Made by a program: the position numbers and the translations under genes. From positions 17,541,094-17,605,093 of the forward strand of contig JAJEKV010000025.1 in NCBI GenBank assembly GCA_021234155.1: DNA of 64,000 nucleotides, written 5' to 3'. The first letter of the stretch is position 1. Each line of letters starts with the position of its first letter. Shown one piece after another: positions 33,376 to 43,789 of this stretch. Source of the DNA: Isoetes taiwanensis (lineage: Eukaryota; Streptophyta; Lycopodiopsida; Isoetales; Isoetaceae). The notes under the pieces are model-generated. The model was given only the letters and a program-made list of their open reading frames with translations. It had not been told where the DNA came from and ran no database searches.

Positions 33376-34036
33376 GCAGTTGCATACTTTTGTTTGAGAC
33401 TGTTTATTAGAAACTAATCTAAACCCTTGAAGTGTATTGACCCTCAAGCCAGAAATTTCAACTAGCCATGGTGTGCTTGCCAATTTGATGTAGGCCTGTT
33501 GTGGTATTTGCCTTTCGGCGAAAAATCATTATAATCAATGTACTTATTCATTTCATATTGACGAGTATTGGTACACTCTTACCAGTGAATGGTGATGTTG
33601 CGTGGTGATAAAATATTGACCCTGATCTGTACCTTGTCTCCTTCATCTGCATAGATCTTAGATCTAGAAAATAGCCCAATTACTGTCACAACATATTTAG
33701 TTGTGCAGGGTCTGGTAATGCTCATTATTGTGACCTAGAAAAGGAAAATTAGCACAACAATCATGTTACAAAACAAAGGTATAACAGAACTCAGAGGGGA
33801 GTACAGTGCAAACATTGAACTCATAATTTCTATGTGGAATATAACCTTGCAAGTTCCTAAGACCTTGCACAAGAGTGTTGCCACAAGAGTGGACAATATG
33901 GAGAGCCTGTAAGTTAATTAACAAATATTAGAACCAATTAGCACAACCAAAATGAACATAAAAGAACATGCACTTACATGTTTGATTAGAGTGCCTCAAC
34001 ATATTTTCGCCCAACTCTTACACGCTTCATTCTCCA
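33376..34036. other. Upstream of the receptor-kinase pseudogene, largely unrecognised
   Basis: On the minus strand the stretch presumably held earlier exons of the receptor gene; a segment reading CGNTLVQGLRNLQGYIP near 33870 might be one. Nothing else can be assigned. Confidence 0.35.
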
Positions 34037-34293
34037 CTATCTTTGTGTTTCATTCGCTGTGGACTTCTCCCACAATTCTCTTCTGCGCTTCAGTGCAACT
34101 TCTCTTAGTACATTGTCCAAGCACGGAGCTGCTCTTCTTCTAACATTCTTCTCGTGCCTTGCCAGTAGTCTTCTATAGAACCATGTTCCAAGTTGACAAA
34201 GTGGCTTGGAGATTGAAAAAGACCCTCCTCGTTGTGTAGCCCGATGGAATGCCATTTTAGTTTGTTTATGGGACTTTTCCATACCTTGAGTAT
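34037..34293 (-). pseudogene. Unclassified transposase-like gene, C-terminal part (left of LTR insertion)
   Basis: The minus-strand frame reads TQGMEKSHKQTKMAFHRATQ then RGGSFSISKPLCQLG, followed by an arginine-rich end (KNVRRR, LKRRRELWEKS). It is the direct continuation of the frame that ends at 38242 on the far side of the LTR element. The GMEKSHxQ...RATQRGG segment resembles the C-terminal signature of multi-copy uncharacterised transposase-like proteins seen in mosses, other plants and invertebrates. That resemblance is from memory of the pattern and should be tested by search. Confidence 0.65.
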
Positions 34294-34495
34294 TGTTAGA
34301 ATATGCAACCCTCCAATTCAGCACAGTCACATGCTATACATGTGGCATGGTGACGTGTCCAAGAGTCATGTCCGTAAACTAAGGATCGTGTCTATAAGTC
34401 AGTTATATGCAAGCTATGTGAGAGGCTTGTTCTCACGTTTTCTATTCTATTCAATATCTATCTGTATTCTAGTTATCTGTTTTCTAAACTTAAGA
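34294..34495 (+). repeat. 5' LTR
   Basis: 202 bp. It contains ATGTCCGTAAACTAAG, GTGAGAGGCTTGTTCTCACG (a small stem, GTGAGA/TCTCAC) and TTCAATATCTATCTG. Compared with the 3' LTR it has about 16 extra bases (around CTATACATGTGGCATGGTG) and a few substitutions, suggesting a fairly recent insertion. Confidence 0.92.
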
Positions 34496-34496
34496 T

Positions 34497-34510
34497 AGTA
34501 TCAGAGCCTG
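34497..34510 (+). promoter_or_regulatory. Primer-binding site (tRNA-Met type)
   Basis: AGTATCAGAGCC lies one base after the 5' LTR. It matches the usual TGGTATCAGAGC initiator tRNA-Met complementary site of plant LTR elements except at the first bases. Confidence 0.8.
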
Positions 34511-34581
34511 CATGCTCTTAATCCGATCCTGGGAGAAAAGCTATAAAGGACCAAGTAGGGAAAAACTCTGAGGCCAATTCT

Positions 34582-35271
34582 ATGAAGACCATCATCAATC
34601 ACGATGGTGAGGATTATGAAGTGGGAGAACCTCCTCCTACTTGTAAACATGGAGAACGAAAAGGAGCAACAAATCTATTGGGTTTGAAAGGACTACTAGA
34701 AGCAAGAGTAAGGAAGCCCATTAATTGGGATCAATGCATCAGAAGCATTCGGCAGTTTGTAAGCGATGACAACTATGTAGTAAAGCGGCCCAGAGTGCTC
34801 GGAATGGTAGGCGCAGAAGAACCAGGAATGGAGAATGACAGAGATGGACCCAAATTGCGTGAAACTACCGTAGAAGGAGCCGTTATAAATTCTGTTACGG
34901 GCTCTGGAATAGTTGGGGAAGAGAATACTGGAGACGTTTCTTCCAGTGTTGCTCAGAGAAATTCAGATGGGGTCCAGCGGGAGCGAGATAGAAAGGGGTT
35001 TAAAATTGAAAAACAAATAATCGCAGCAGTTCCTGAGGATACATACAATACTGGGAATAGCACTGCCCTTGTGGAAGATGCCATTGGAGATGAGGAGGTT
35101 AACCTCCTCCACGAGGGGGTTATGCAAAATAACCCTCGAGGCCGGCAGGCCGAGAGGGTTAGTTTGCATACCCCCGAGAAGAGGAGGTTGACCTCCCTTA
35201 ACCACATGCCCGAGCAGATTAACTGGATAATTTCAGAGGAAAATTGCCCAAAACATGCCAAATCCCAGTGA
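34582..35271 (+). CDS. LTR-element internal ORF 1, unrecognised (229 aa)
   Basis: Begins MKTIINHDGEDYEVGEPPP and is rich in charged residues, with LLEARVRKPINWDQCIRSIR early on. No zinc knuckle or Gag signature is visible. Its 3' third crosses a large imperfect palindrome (35091-35200), so part of the frame may be constrained by RNA structure rather than protein. It may be a Gag remnant or fortuitous; no homology is recognised. Confidence 0.35.
   Translation: MKTIINHDGEDYEVGEPPPTCKHGERKGATNLLGLKGLLEARVRKPINWDQCIRSIRQFVSDDNYVVKRPRVLGMVGAEEPGMENDRDGPKLRETTVEGAVINSVTGSGIVGEENTGDVSSSVAQRNSDGVQRERDRKGFKIEKQIIAAVPEDTYNTGNSTALVEDAIGDEEVNLLHEGVMQNNPRGRQAERVSLHTPEKRRLTSLNHMPEQINWIISEENCPKHAKSQ
35091..35200. 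repeat. Imperfect palindrome inside the LTR element
   Basis: The two halves, meeting at GAGGCCGGCAGGCC (about 35147), are reverse complements over about 50 bp with a handful of mismatches. The left half reads GGAGGTTAACCTCCTCC, then GAGGGGGTTATGCAAAATAA; the right half mirrors it and ends GAGGTTGACCTCC. GAGGAGGTTAACCTCCTC at the start is itself a perfect 18-bp palindrome. In RNA it would form a long stem, possibly a packaging or dimerisation structure. Confidence 0.75.
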
Positions 35272-35872
35272 AAAGACTGGAATTAGTGATTCAGAAACAA
35301 TAAATCTGGATTCTGGAAGTGGATGGAAGAATTTGGAGTGCCGGGAGTGTCATTTCTGCATGCATTCCGACTTTCGAGCAGATAAGAAGACAACAAATCA
35401 AACACATTTTTTTCTGCCTCCGGACTCTGTTGTGGATTTCTGGCCATGCCGGAGCTTTGAGCTCCATGCCAAATGGGTGCCAACGGAAGAAAAAAAGTCC
35501 CTGGCCGGAGCAATTTGGGCTTCATTTCATGCATGTTCAATCCCATTTCCGAAGCCGTTTGATGCAAAAACGAGTAGACTGGATGGGAAAAAGCGGAGTT
35601 CTGATATGAATCGTGGATTAATGGCTCCCTTAGAAGTGCCCTTTGTAGATCTTGTAGCAGTCTGTGGTCGAAGGGGCCGATTGGGTCGATTTATTGCCTT
35701 GATTCGTATCCGTTCAAGCTGTAGAATCCATTTGCAAAATGTTTTGTATCATTTCTACTCTGTTTTCTGGCTCGATGAGAGCGGCGGTGGCCATAGCCCC
35801 CAATGCCATTTGCTCTGTTCTGTGTATGGATGTTTTTTGACGAATCTGCAACTGTTCTGGTGGAATATGTGA
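35255..35872 (+). CDS. LTR-element internal ORF 2, unrecognised (205 aa)
   Basis: Overlaps the end of ORF 1 by 17 bp. It contains ECRECHFCMHSD and later stretches without known motifs. There are no polymerase or integrase residues. Given the non-autonomous structure this may be captured or decayed sequence. Confidence 0.25.
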   Translation: MPNPSEKTGISDSETINLDSGSGWKNLECRECHFCMHSDFRADKKTTNQTHFFLPPDSVVDFWPCRSFELHAKWVPTEEKKSLAGAIWASFHACSIPFPKPFDAKTSRLDGKKRSSDMNRGLMAPLEVPFVDLVAVCGRRGRLGRFIALIRIRSSCRIHLQNVLYHFYSVFWLDESGGGHSPQCHLLCSVYGCFLTNLQLFWWNM

Positions 35873-35999
35873 AGGAAGACAAAAAAAAACTGATTAGAAC
35901 GGACCTCTGATGCACCGGAGTTGAGGATGAGTGCTTATCGCAGCAGAGAACCCCTGGCAACAGAGACCCATGAACTGGCATTGAGGATGAGTGCCAAGA

Positions 36000-38036
36000 T
36001 TCGACGATTATGGCATATTCTAGAGATTACTATGATAATCACTCGAATATTCTTCAAAAAACGAATATTCTGAAGGTTATGCAATATAACCATCCTTTGA
36101 TCGGACGGTTGGCAATGGCTGGATTAAGTTAATCTGCAAGGGCATGTGGTTAAGATGCCGTAAAAGCCATTGCCACAGTAGATTCTGTTGGGATTCAGGC
36201 CGAAGCCCCAAACGGCACTGCCCATCCTTTGGTTATGGCTAGAAACAGCATGGTAGGAGAATGCAGCCAGGGACAAATAGGGTCGAAGTTTCAGGACTCT
36301 AAAGCCAGCAGTGAGAAAAGGGAAGCAATCTTCAGAAATGGAGTTAAGATCCATCGAGATAACCAAGCAAATTCAGTTATGGCTACTAGAGTTATTGAAG
36401 GAGCAGACAAGCAGAAAATTGCAGAGAGATGGATGCTCAGACAGATCAATGGACACCGCCAATGGAGACGGTTGAAGCATGCAATGCTATTCTAAAAGCA
36501 TTATTCCAAGAATTGGTTGTTGAACAAATGCCAGGACATGCCATAGAAGACCCGGCCAATAAGACACATGAAGAAAATATATTAGAGGAAGAGCGAATTC
36601 CCTCCGCACACTATGTCATTGAATGATGGGGTCCGAGAGGTTGGTTGATGGGGTTGAGCCCGAATGCCTAAAGGCGAGTAAGCACCTGTGGCAGCAATCA
36701 TTCCAAGAGAAAAGACCCAATGCAAACTCTATTGGTATGCACAGGGACGGCCATAATGATCGCATGGGATCAGAAATGTGCCCTATGCTTCAGAAGACTG
36801 TGACAGAATGTCAAGATGAAACTCAATTTAGAAGACATTTCCAGGAGGAGAAAGCAGAAGGTTTGGCACCTCTCAAAGGACTTCTACAAAATTCTAACAA
36901 CTGGCCATGCCCGTAGAAGAAAAGGCGTATGCTAGTTGATAGATTCTGACATAATGGGCTGATTGATTCGATCAAGGATGCGAGGCAAAAGGACAAAAGC
37001 AAATGGAACGGATTTTGCAAGTGTCGGATATGAAACGAGAAATGGGTCTAGGCAAAACTAATCAGAGTTGTGCAAGAGTATTGGATGCATGGAATCATCA
37101 TGCGAAGTTGAAGAATCTTTCAAACACGATTTTGTTGCGAGAAAACCCGATTCTGAGATAGTGCGAGCAAATACATGGGACTGAAAAATGGCAAAGAATG
37201 GAAGCTCAATGTGTAGAAGAATTCATTTGGGGTCCAATTTCCCTCGCTAAGGATGAACCCAAATCTAAGGACACGCTTCTAGCATGCAATTATAGGGCAG
37301 CCGAGATATTGCAAGTAAATCCAATTGGTGACACATTTGAGATAATATTTGAAGCGAAGACATTGCTATGCTGCGGTTGAAGATCGTGAGCTAAAGGGAG
37401 GGCTCAAGATAAGTGAAGCCCAAAAGGAGATTGATGCACAACTGGAGACATATGCTCACGAGGTATTGCTATGATTTTTAATGCATCTCTAACCTTAAAA
37501 GGAAAAGCAAAAGGAGATGCACCCGCCAAAATACCGGCTTGCGAGAATATGTCTTTAGACCCTTGTAACATCAAGGGGGAATAATGAATAGGGCGACATA
37601 AAAAAGTCCCCATATTGCATACAATGCACAACAAAGGGCGGAACCCCACTTACGAAAATGTGCAAAGCACAAGGAAGAAGTCGCAATCTGACAAATCGAG
37701 CACATATTTCATATTGAAAGAGAACGCAATGAAGATTTTGAATAGCAGAACTATGAGCCAAGCATACAGTCATCAAATAACGTGGCAAATATGGACTGTT
37801 ATATGCACAGCAGTTCTACTTACTGGTATGGAGAAGCTTATCTTAATTGATTTACTAATCAGTTGCTTGAGCAAGCATACTCCAGCCTGGAGAGGAGAAA
37901 GACAAAGAAGATTAATTTCAATACAAGTTCCCCGAACCGAGGGCATCTTTGGTTAGATGCAAGGCATGATTGAAGACATAGAAGAATAGATCATATTCTT
38001 CGGTATGAAGCAGATTCAGATCATGGCTGAGTTGTA
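36000..38036 (+). other. LTR-element interior, 3' half, non-coding
   Basis: Short frames on both strands with no similarity to retroelement proteins. The purine-rich composition resembles untranslated retroelement interior. The polypurine tract closes the region at about 38037-38050. Confidence 0.5.
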
Positions 38037-38050
38037 GGATTGAGGGAGGG
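38037..38050 (+). promoter_or_regulatory. Polypurine tract
   Basis: GGATTGAGGGAGGG lies immediately before the 3' LTR start TGTTAGAAT. It is the expected plus-strand primer. Confidence 0.8.
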
Positions 38051-38236
38051 TGTTAGAATATGCAATCCCCCAACTCAGCATAGTCACATGCTGACGTGTC
38101 CAAGAGTCATGTCCGTAAACTAAGGGTCGTGTCTATAAGTCAAGTATATGCAAGCTATGTGAGAGGCTTGTTCTCACGTTTTCTTTTCTATTCAATATCT
38201 ATCTGCATTCTAGTTATCTGTTTCCTAAACTTAAGA
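38051..38236 (+). repeat. 3' LTR
   Basis: 186 bp, aligned end to end with the 5' LTR apart from one 16-bp gap and scattered substitutions. It is followed directly by the AGTAT duplication. Confidence 0.92.
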
Positions 38237-38241
38237 AGTAT

Positions 38242-39595
38242 TCCAAACCGCAATGCTCCCATATTCCTTCACAAACCACGGGCCATGAGCATATAATATG
38301 TGGATGTAGTGTGTGACCTCACTTTCACCATGCCTTGATATATGCATCTGTGAATTTAGTCACAAGCTCCTTGAATTGTACCTTCTCATCATTAGTGAAG
38401 CTACTTTTTTGTAATAGAACATTCAACTTTTTTATGGTAGAGGTACCTCTATTTGTCCTGTCTCATTCTGCCTCAACTAATTTTTTCCCCAAATCAAACG
38501 ACCCTTTCCTTTTTGAATCTGTATTCTTCAAGAAATGCTAGCTTTATTCCCCCCCAATGAGACCTTTGCTGGGACTGAACTGTTTCCCGACCATTTCAAG
38601 TCCTTCTCAAGCTTCACTGAACCACCGTGGAGTCCAGCTTCTGACAATACCTTCTCAACTCTTGCTATCCCCTCTTTCCTTTTCTTTTCAGCCTTAATTT
38701 TCCACACAAAGAAACAATTAAGATGGATCATCTTTTCAACCATTATGATCAGGGCATGTAAAGTACAGAAATGCACTCTATTTAATGGAATTGGCAGGAT
38801 TGGCTTTAATTTTTTGTCTTCCAAATATCTTGATGGAGGCGTGTCTTGGTTGCAGTCCATTATGCTGAAGTTTTTGCGTTTTTGCTGTTCCTTCAATCTG
38901 TACATACAAAAAAGACAATTTCTAGAAGTTTGAGCACCTGAACTGATTACGTTATACATAGCCTTCTCAGTTTTTAAATCAGAAGCTAAATGGAACTTCA
39001 CCCTAAATGAACAGTGACCATCCACTTGCAATAATTCACCTGATTCATAAATGCTAAGCATACTTGGAATATCCGTTTGATCGAACACCCATTTCAAGAC
39101 TGTGAAGTTTTCCTTTTGGACTTGAAACATGCCAAGCCACCAGATATGATCCTCTGATTGAGTTGAAAACCATTCAGGATCTCTTTTTTACTTAGGCAAT
39201 AGCATTTGCTTTCCATACTTTGCTTATAAAGCATAGTTCATGAGAACTAAGGAAACTCTTTCAAATTTTTTCTTGGTTGTTAACTCCATCTCGTCGAGTT
39301 TTACGCAAACTTCCAATTCCTCTAACTTAGAAGATTTTACATTATAAAACACGACCATGAGCTTTAAGGTGCTCTCTAAATTGAACCAAATATTGTTATT
39401 CTCAGTTAGACTAATCATTTCGCATTGATTATTTTTTGCTACCTTTGTTACGCACGGAGCTGCAGATTGGATAGAATGCATGCCCCCAAGGATCTCTTCA
39501 ACGTTAGCATTCCTCTTTTTCCTAATGGTTTCCACTGTGTAAGGACGGGGAATAATCACTTTCTTTGTGCCTAGGGATTTTAAGCATGAATTCAT
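38242..39595 (-). pseudogene. Unclassified transposase-like gene, central part (right of LTR insertion)
   Basis: Minus-strand frames in order. 39595-39224: KKVIIPRPYTVETIRKKRNA, then LEVCVKLDEMELTTKKKFER. 39130-38528: DIPSMLSIYESGELLQVDGH, CSFRVKFHLASDLKTEKAMY, CLFCMYRL, PIPLNRVHFCTLHALIIMVE and GLHGGSVKLEKDLKWSG. 38470-38242, with a stop and frame change: SFTNDEKVQFKELVTKFTDA, then YAHGPWFVKEYGSIAVWN. The VKLDxxE, HLASDLK, CxxC and RVHxCTLHAL blocks in this order resemble a multi-copy uncharacterised family that I take to be a DDE-type transposase relative. Catalytic residues cannot be named with confidence. Two or three frame breaks plus the insertion make it inactive. Confidence 0.65.
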
Positions 39596-39653
39596 TAATT
39601 AGAGAAATTTGGAATTCTCGTTTAGCATGAAATAGGTTAGCGGGTAGCCATAT

Positions 39654-39704
39654 AGTGCAAAAAACTACTACCAATTGAGTAAAAGTTGGCGTTTTTTGCA
39701 CAAA
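39654..39704. repeat. Hairpin, 11-bp perfect arms
   Basis: GTGCAAAAAAC and GTTTTTTGCAC flank a loop of about 25 nt holding CTACCAATTGAG and AAGTTGG, which can extend the stem imperfectly. Confidence 0.6.
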
Positions 39705-39936
39705 TTCTCAAAAAGGCTTCTTGTCTTATTCGAAATATAGTTTTTATTAATGCAAAGGTTCACCGCGAAAGTATAACGTAGTAGGAGGGAGTGTTAAAAC
39801 TTCTCATGAAGAAGCCTTGACGCCGATGTTTCGCAGAAAAAGGAGACAAAATAATGTGCCTTTTATTAAAACCATATGAGAGCATTGTGTTAAAAGAAGG
39901 TACCGAGGAGCAAGGATATCACACAAAATTCAGTAT

Positions 39937-42900
39937 TTAAAGCCATATAATTGTTAGGAGGATCGCTGGTGTGATTATTTTTAGCATTAAACATATGGTA
40001 AAAGATATGGGTAAAGACAAAACCAAAGTTCCCAAAACAAAATTTCCATTGAAGGAAGTAATATACAACATAATTCTTGATTGAAGGAGATAATTATTCG
40101 ATTGTGTTTTGGATACTTGATCGGGTATCACACCCATTTCATTGGCCATGCGATTGACATGCTCTCTACCCAATTCCATAGCTTGTGTTGTGTCCATCTC
40201 TCGAATAACCCGTGATCTCCGGAACTACAACACCCATGGCCTTTGCGATCTTGGCTGCAGATGTGAATCGAGGGCTCCCATTCTTCATCTATTCCATTAC
40301 CATGCTTTGCTCCACTTATAAGTTAGTTTTTGCAAGCTCCGTCTTGATGGAATTACTTTGTGGATGAGAGAGCTTTTGCTTCTTCTTTGTGTACCGATGC
40401 TCCCTGTGACCCAAGAACCTCATCTTGGTCAATCTCCATGTCTTCTTTGGTGCGCTTCCATGTGTTCTACGCATTATTCAAACCGATGTTACTTTGTCAA
40501 GAAAGGCATGTACCCATCAAGCTTCTCATTAAAGTGCACTCAATTTTTGAAAAGTGGGCTCTAGGGCTTCTATACCTTTTTCCGTCTCTTCAAGCAAGCG
40601 CTTTGTTTCTTGCATTCTCTCTTAAATAGGACTTAGCATCGAGGTTTTCCAAAATGGAATCCAACTTTGATAGATCGTGTTTTGGGTGATCTTGATGTCG
40701 GGTTGAGCCGGATCGAGGCTCAACCCTCTCTCCTTCGGCTCTTCCTCAAACCCATCGGCACTTGGATTGGCCATTTTATCAAAGCGTTTCAAAGAACGCC
40801 CTCGAAAAACCGGCACACTTTACCTCGAACTTTTTCGAAAGCCACGCTCTTTTGCCTTGCATAAGAGCAACACGAAAGCCGTCCCCAAATAAAAAGAAAT
40901 CGAGAACACAACCATCGGTCGGCACCACCGTTCAACAATATGGTAGGCATAGGAGGTTTTCAGGTGGCATTTCAATACAAGATCTCCTTCCATTGCCGCC
41001 CATTTGAATCTTGGTTTGCCCGTAAAAGAGTCGATATTTCTTTTTATCTTCTCGTCGGCATCCTCATTACTGTTAGCGGCATTGGAGGCAATGGTGTTGA
41101 CTTAGGAGCCTTCGGCCGTGTGGAGATAGGTGAAGCTCCAACTCTGGTTGCACATGTGTTACACGAACATCACTCCTGTTAATGCACATATGACTAATAA
41201 AGTACTGATGTTCTTTCACCCTTCGTTTGCTCTCCCATCCAATTTCTTCATAGGAACCTAAAGATAGGTAGCCACCGCCCTGAATTTGCTTCTGACTGTA
41301 CAAGCAATTTGGCAAATTCAGCGGCATGATAATAACCAAGTGATAAACTTTGGCAATCGTCATGGTAGCTATCCTTGTAAATAGATCATGTATTTCTTGC
41401 AATCCCATACCTTGTTCATCCCTCGGATGTCAATAAATATCAATGTCGCATTCTCTGACACTTGGGAGGAAGTAGGGATGCCATCCTTTGTCACTGCTAT
41501 GACGATATTTTTCTTTTCCTTTCTTTTTCTAGCCTCTTCTGGCTTTAGAATATTCCCTGATTGGCTCGGAAAGGCTACGGGTAGGTTACCTAGTGTATGA
41601 TCCTTGTTATAATTAGCCTTCCGCATTCTCAGACGTATCGATTATCGATATATCCAAGATTCTCTGTTCACCAAATCGGAAAAAGCCCCAAGCAATTCCT
41701 CCCAAAATTATCGAAATCCTTTTTGCGAAAATTTGTGGCATAAGAAAAATTTCGCCTCATAAAAGTGAGGGTTCTGATGTCAGGTTGCCCGTTGTTTGCA
41801 ATCAAATCTCCGCTATAACCCCGACCGCACCTTTAAATACGTCTTGCCTTCTATAATCTCATCGGCAACAGGTGACACCTCCTCGCATTCGACATACCTC
41901 TCAGAGCAACCGGAGCCGTGTCTTGTTAAAGAAGTCTTTGGATGGCTTGTCGAGAAACTCACCATGGTCGCCATCGAAGTTTACGACTCACCCACGGACA
42001 AGCAACTTCCATTAACTTCTTGAAAACCTTTTCATCCATAAAATGAATTGTTTTTCATCCTTAAGCTCTCGCACTTTCAAGGTGGTCGTTGCAATTTCAT
42101 GGAAATCCTGCGGAAGCAATTTCAAGGTCATCAAGATCGCGTCGCGAACTTGGCGAGTAGAAAACAAATAAATACCTTCCAAGCTGAAGTTTTAGATGTC
42201 CCTATAGGTCCTTGTGGAGGGCAACCATAAGCCTTGTGTTGGATGACGAAGTTGTTCGCGATTTTCAATCGCTGGGCTCTCTGTACGGTGTTTGCAATTA
42301 CCGTTGCATTGAATACTCAACTCTATATATTCCTTGTCGTAAGATTTCCGTTGAGCACCCTCGATCGTCTTCTAGCATATACTTTGGCAAATTCTCGTTC
42401 TTTCGCCGAACTTCGCCGACGACCGAACAAAGGAGTTGTGCAACAAGAAAATCGTGGGTTGCCGAAAATAATATAAAATTTCTTGCCCTTCAAATCTTCG
42501 GATTGCTCCATGTCACCCTCTTCCCGAAAGATAGACAACCGTCGAAGGTCAAATCACGTAACGAGTGTCCAAAAGATAAAGAATTAGTTACCGGTAATAG
42601 GGTCAAAGCGGAACGGCGTCGGCAGGGGTGAGGACCTCATTTGGGTATGTCTTGAAGCTTTTAACCGAGTTTGAACATGGTCATTTGACCGCGATTCGTG
42701 TGTCAAGTTTGTTTGGTGCAGGTTCACAATCAAAAATAGAAATCTTTGTAAACCAATTAACCCCTAAGGGTAGAACCTTTTGAACTGCTCAAGCTTCGGT
42801 GGTTTGCTCTCTGCCATCTTTATTCCTCTTCTGGATTGAACTTCAACTCGACCGAATGGCAAAGTGGTGCCATGGCAATACTAGTCTAGAGGAAGCATCC

Positions 42901-43319
42901 GTAATCGGGGGTTTGTGAACCGGCCGGGTCGCGGCTATCTTGAGGGTGTCGACTTCACGAGGCTAATTTTGAAAGGAGGGAGCTTTTTGGAATAAATCCA
43001 CCAGATGTAGTGCTATCCGGGGCCTTCATAGCAATAGCAAGAGTAGGGTTAACAATACCGGAGGGGTTTATCGTGGATTGTGGTTCTTGAGCAATTTCTT
43101 TTGGTGTTGATGTCTCTCCCAAAGCGGAATAGGCTTCACACTCTTTTTCTTGGCCACGGCTCTTAGCCAATTAGTGTCCATCACGGAGGGCATCTTCGTC
43201 CCCGAATCGCTTTCAAGGCACAAATTCGGAGGCTTCTTGTCGTAGACAAACCATTTTACGCATCTGAGAACCCGAGCAATATGTCTCTGTTTCCCTTTAT
43301 ACGACAAAGAGAGATTCAT
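39937..43319 (-). pseudogene. Degenerate minus-strand coding region, family unknown
   Basis: Minus-strand pieces with protein-like composition but many frame breaks. 43319 on: LSYKGKQRHIARVLRCVKWF and MPSVMDTNWLRAVAKKKS. 43170-42955: ALGETSTPKEIAQEPQSTIN. 41626 on: KKNIVIAVTKDGIPTSSQVS. 40816-40622: ADGFEEEPKERGLSLDPAQP then DIKITQNTIYQSWIPFWKTS. Beyond 40640: MQETKRLLEETEKGIEALEP (coiled-coil-like). GC content is above the surroundings. It points away from the CpG-rich block and, with the DUF7869-type gene, would form a divergent pair. No family is recognised. Shorter plus-strand frames here are shadows. Confidence 0.4.
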
Positions 43320-43789
43320 AGGATGGCAACAACCACCATAACCCTTAGGTGACGTGGGGACGTTTTTCCTGTGGTCGCTTGTTCATTTTGGTTTGTCATC
43401 ATAGGCGGGTCATAATTGCGCCATTTCAAAATGTACTCCTAAACTGCAATGCTTGTGTGTCCTCAATCGCATATGATAGCATCTTGCACATTGTTCTTCG
43501 TGCCTTCCCACATTGCCACCACTATGCCAACTTGTTCAACGTCCTCGGCTTTTTTCGGTCATGAAACAAGCCGCGAGGTCCTTTCTGCGGTCACCCTTAA
43601 TGTCTTGGTATAGCCCGGTGCAATCTCAATACACCATTTCCTTTCATTGGAAGGGGTTATAATCTGGACCGCTCGACATCCGGTCCTCGGAAGAGAGCAA
43701 GTCTTTGTAAACAAAAGCCTGGTGGTGAGTGCCCGGTAGGTCGCATAATGTGGTGCAAGGAAAAGATAGAAACTATCTTTAGAGAAACG

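Larger units (their letters stand above)
34294..38236 (+). mobile_element. Non-autonomous LTR retrotransposon with intact ends
   Basis: Two similar LTRs (34294-34495 and 38051-38236) both begin TGTTAGAATATGCAA and end CTAAACTTAAGA. They are flanked by AGTAT at 34289-34293 and 38237-38241, a perfect 5-bp target duplication. A tRNA-Met-like primer site (AGTATCAGAGCC) follows the left LTR and a purine tract (GGATTGAGGGAGGG) precedes the right one. The 3.5-kb interior has no recognisable protease, integrase, RT or RNase H, so it must rely on another element (LARD/TRIM-like). The LTRs end in GA rather than the usual CA. Direction is plus, set by primer-site and purine-tract order. It is inserted in the transposase-like gene. 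Confidence 0.92.

Noticed and set aside
38535-38933. Plus-strand 132-codon ORF
   Set aside because: The minus strand has ordered conserved blocks across the same bases and continues on both sides, so this is an antisense shadow.
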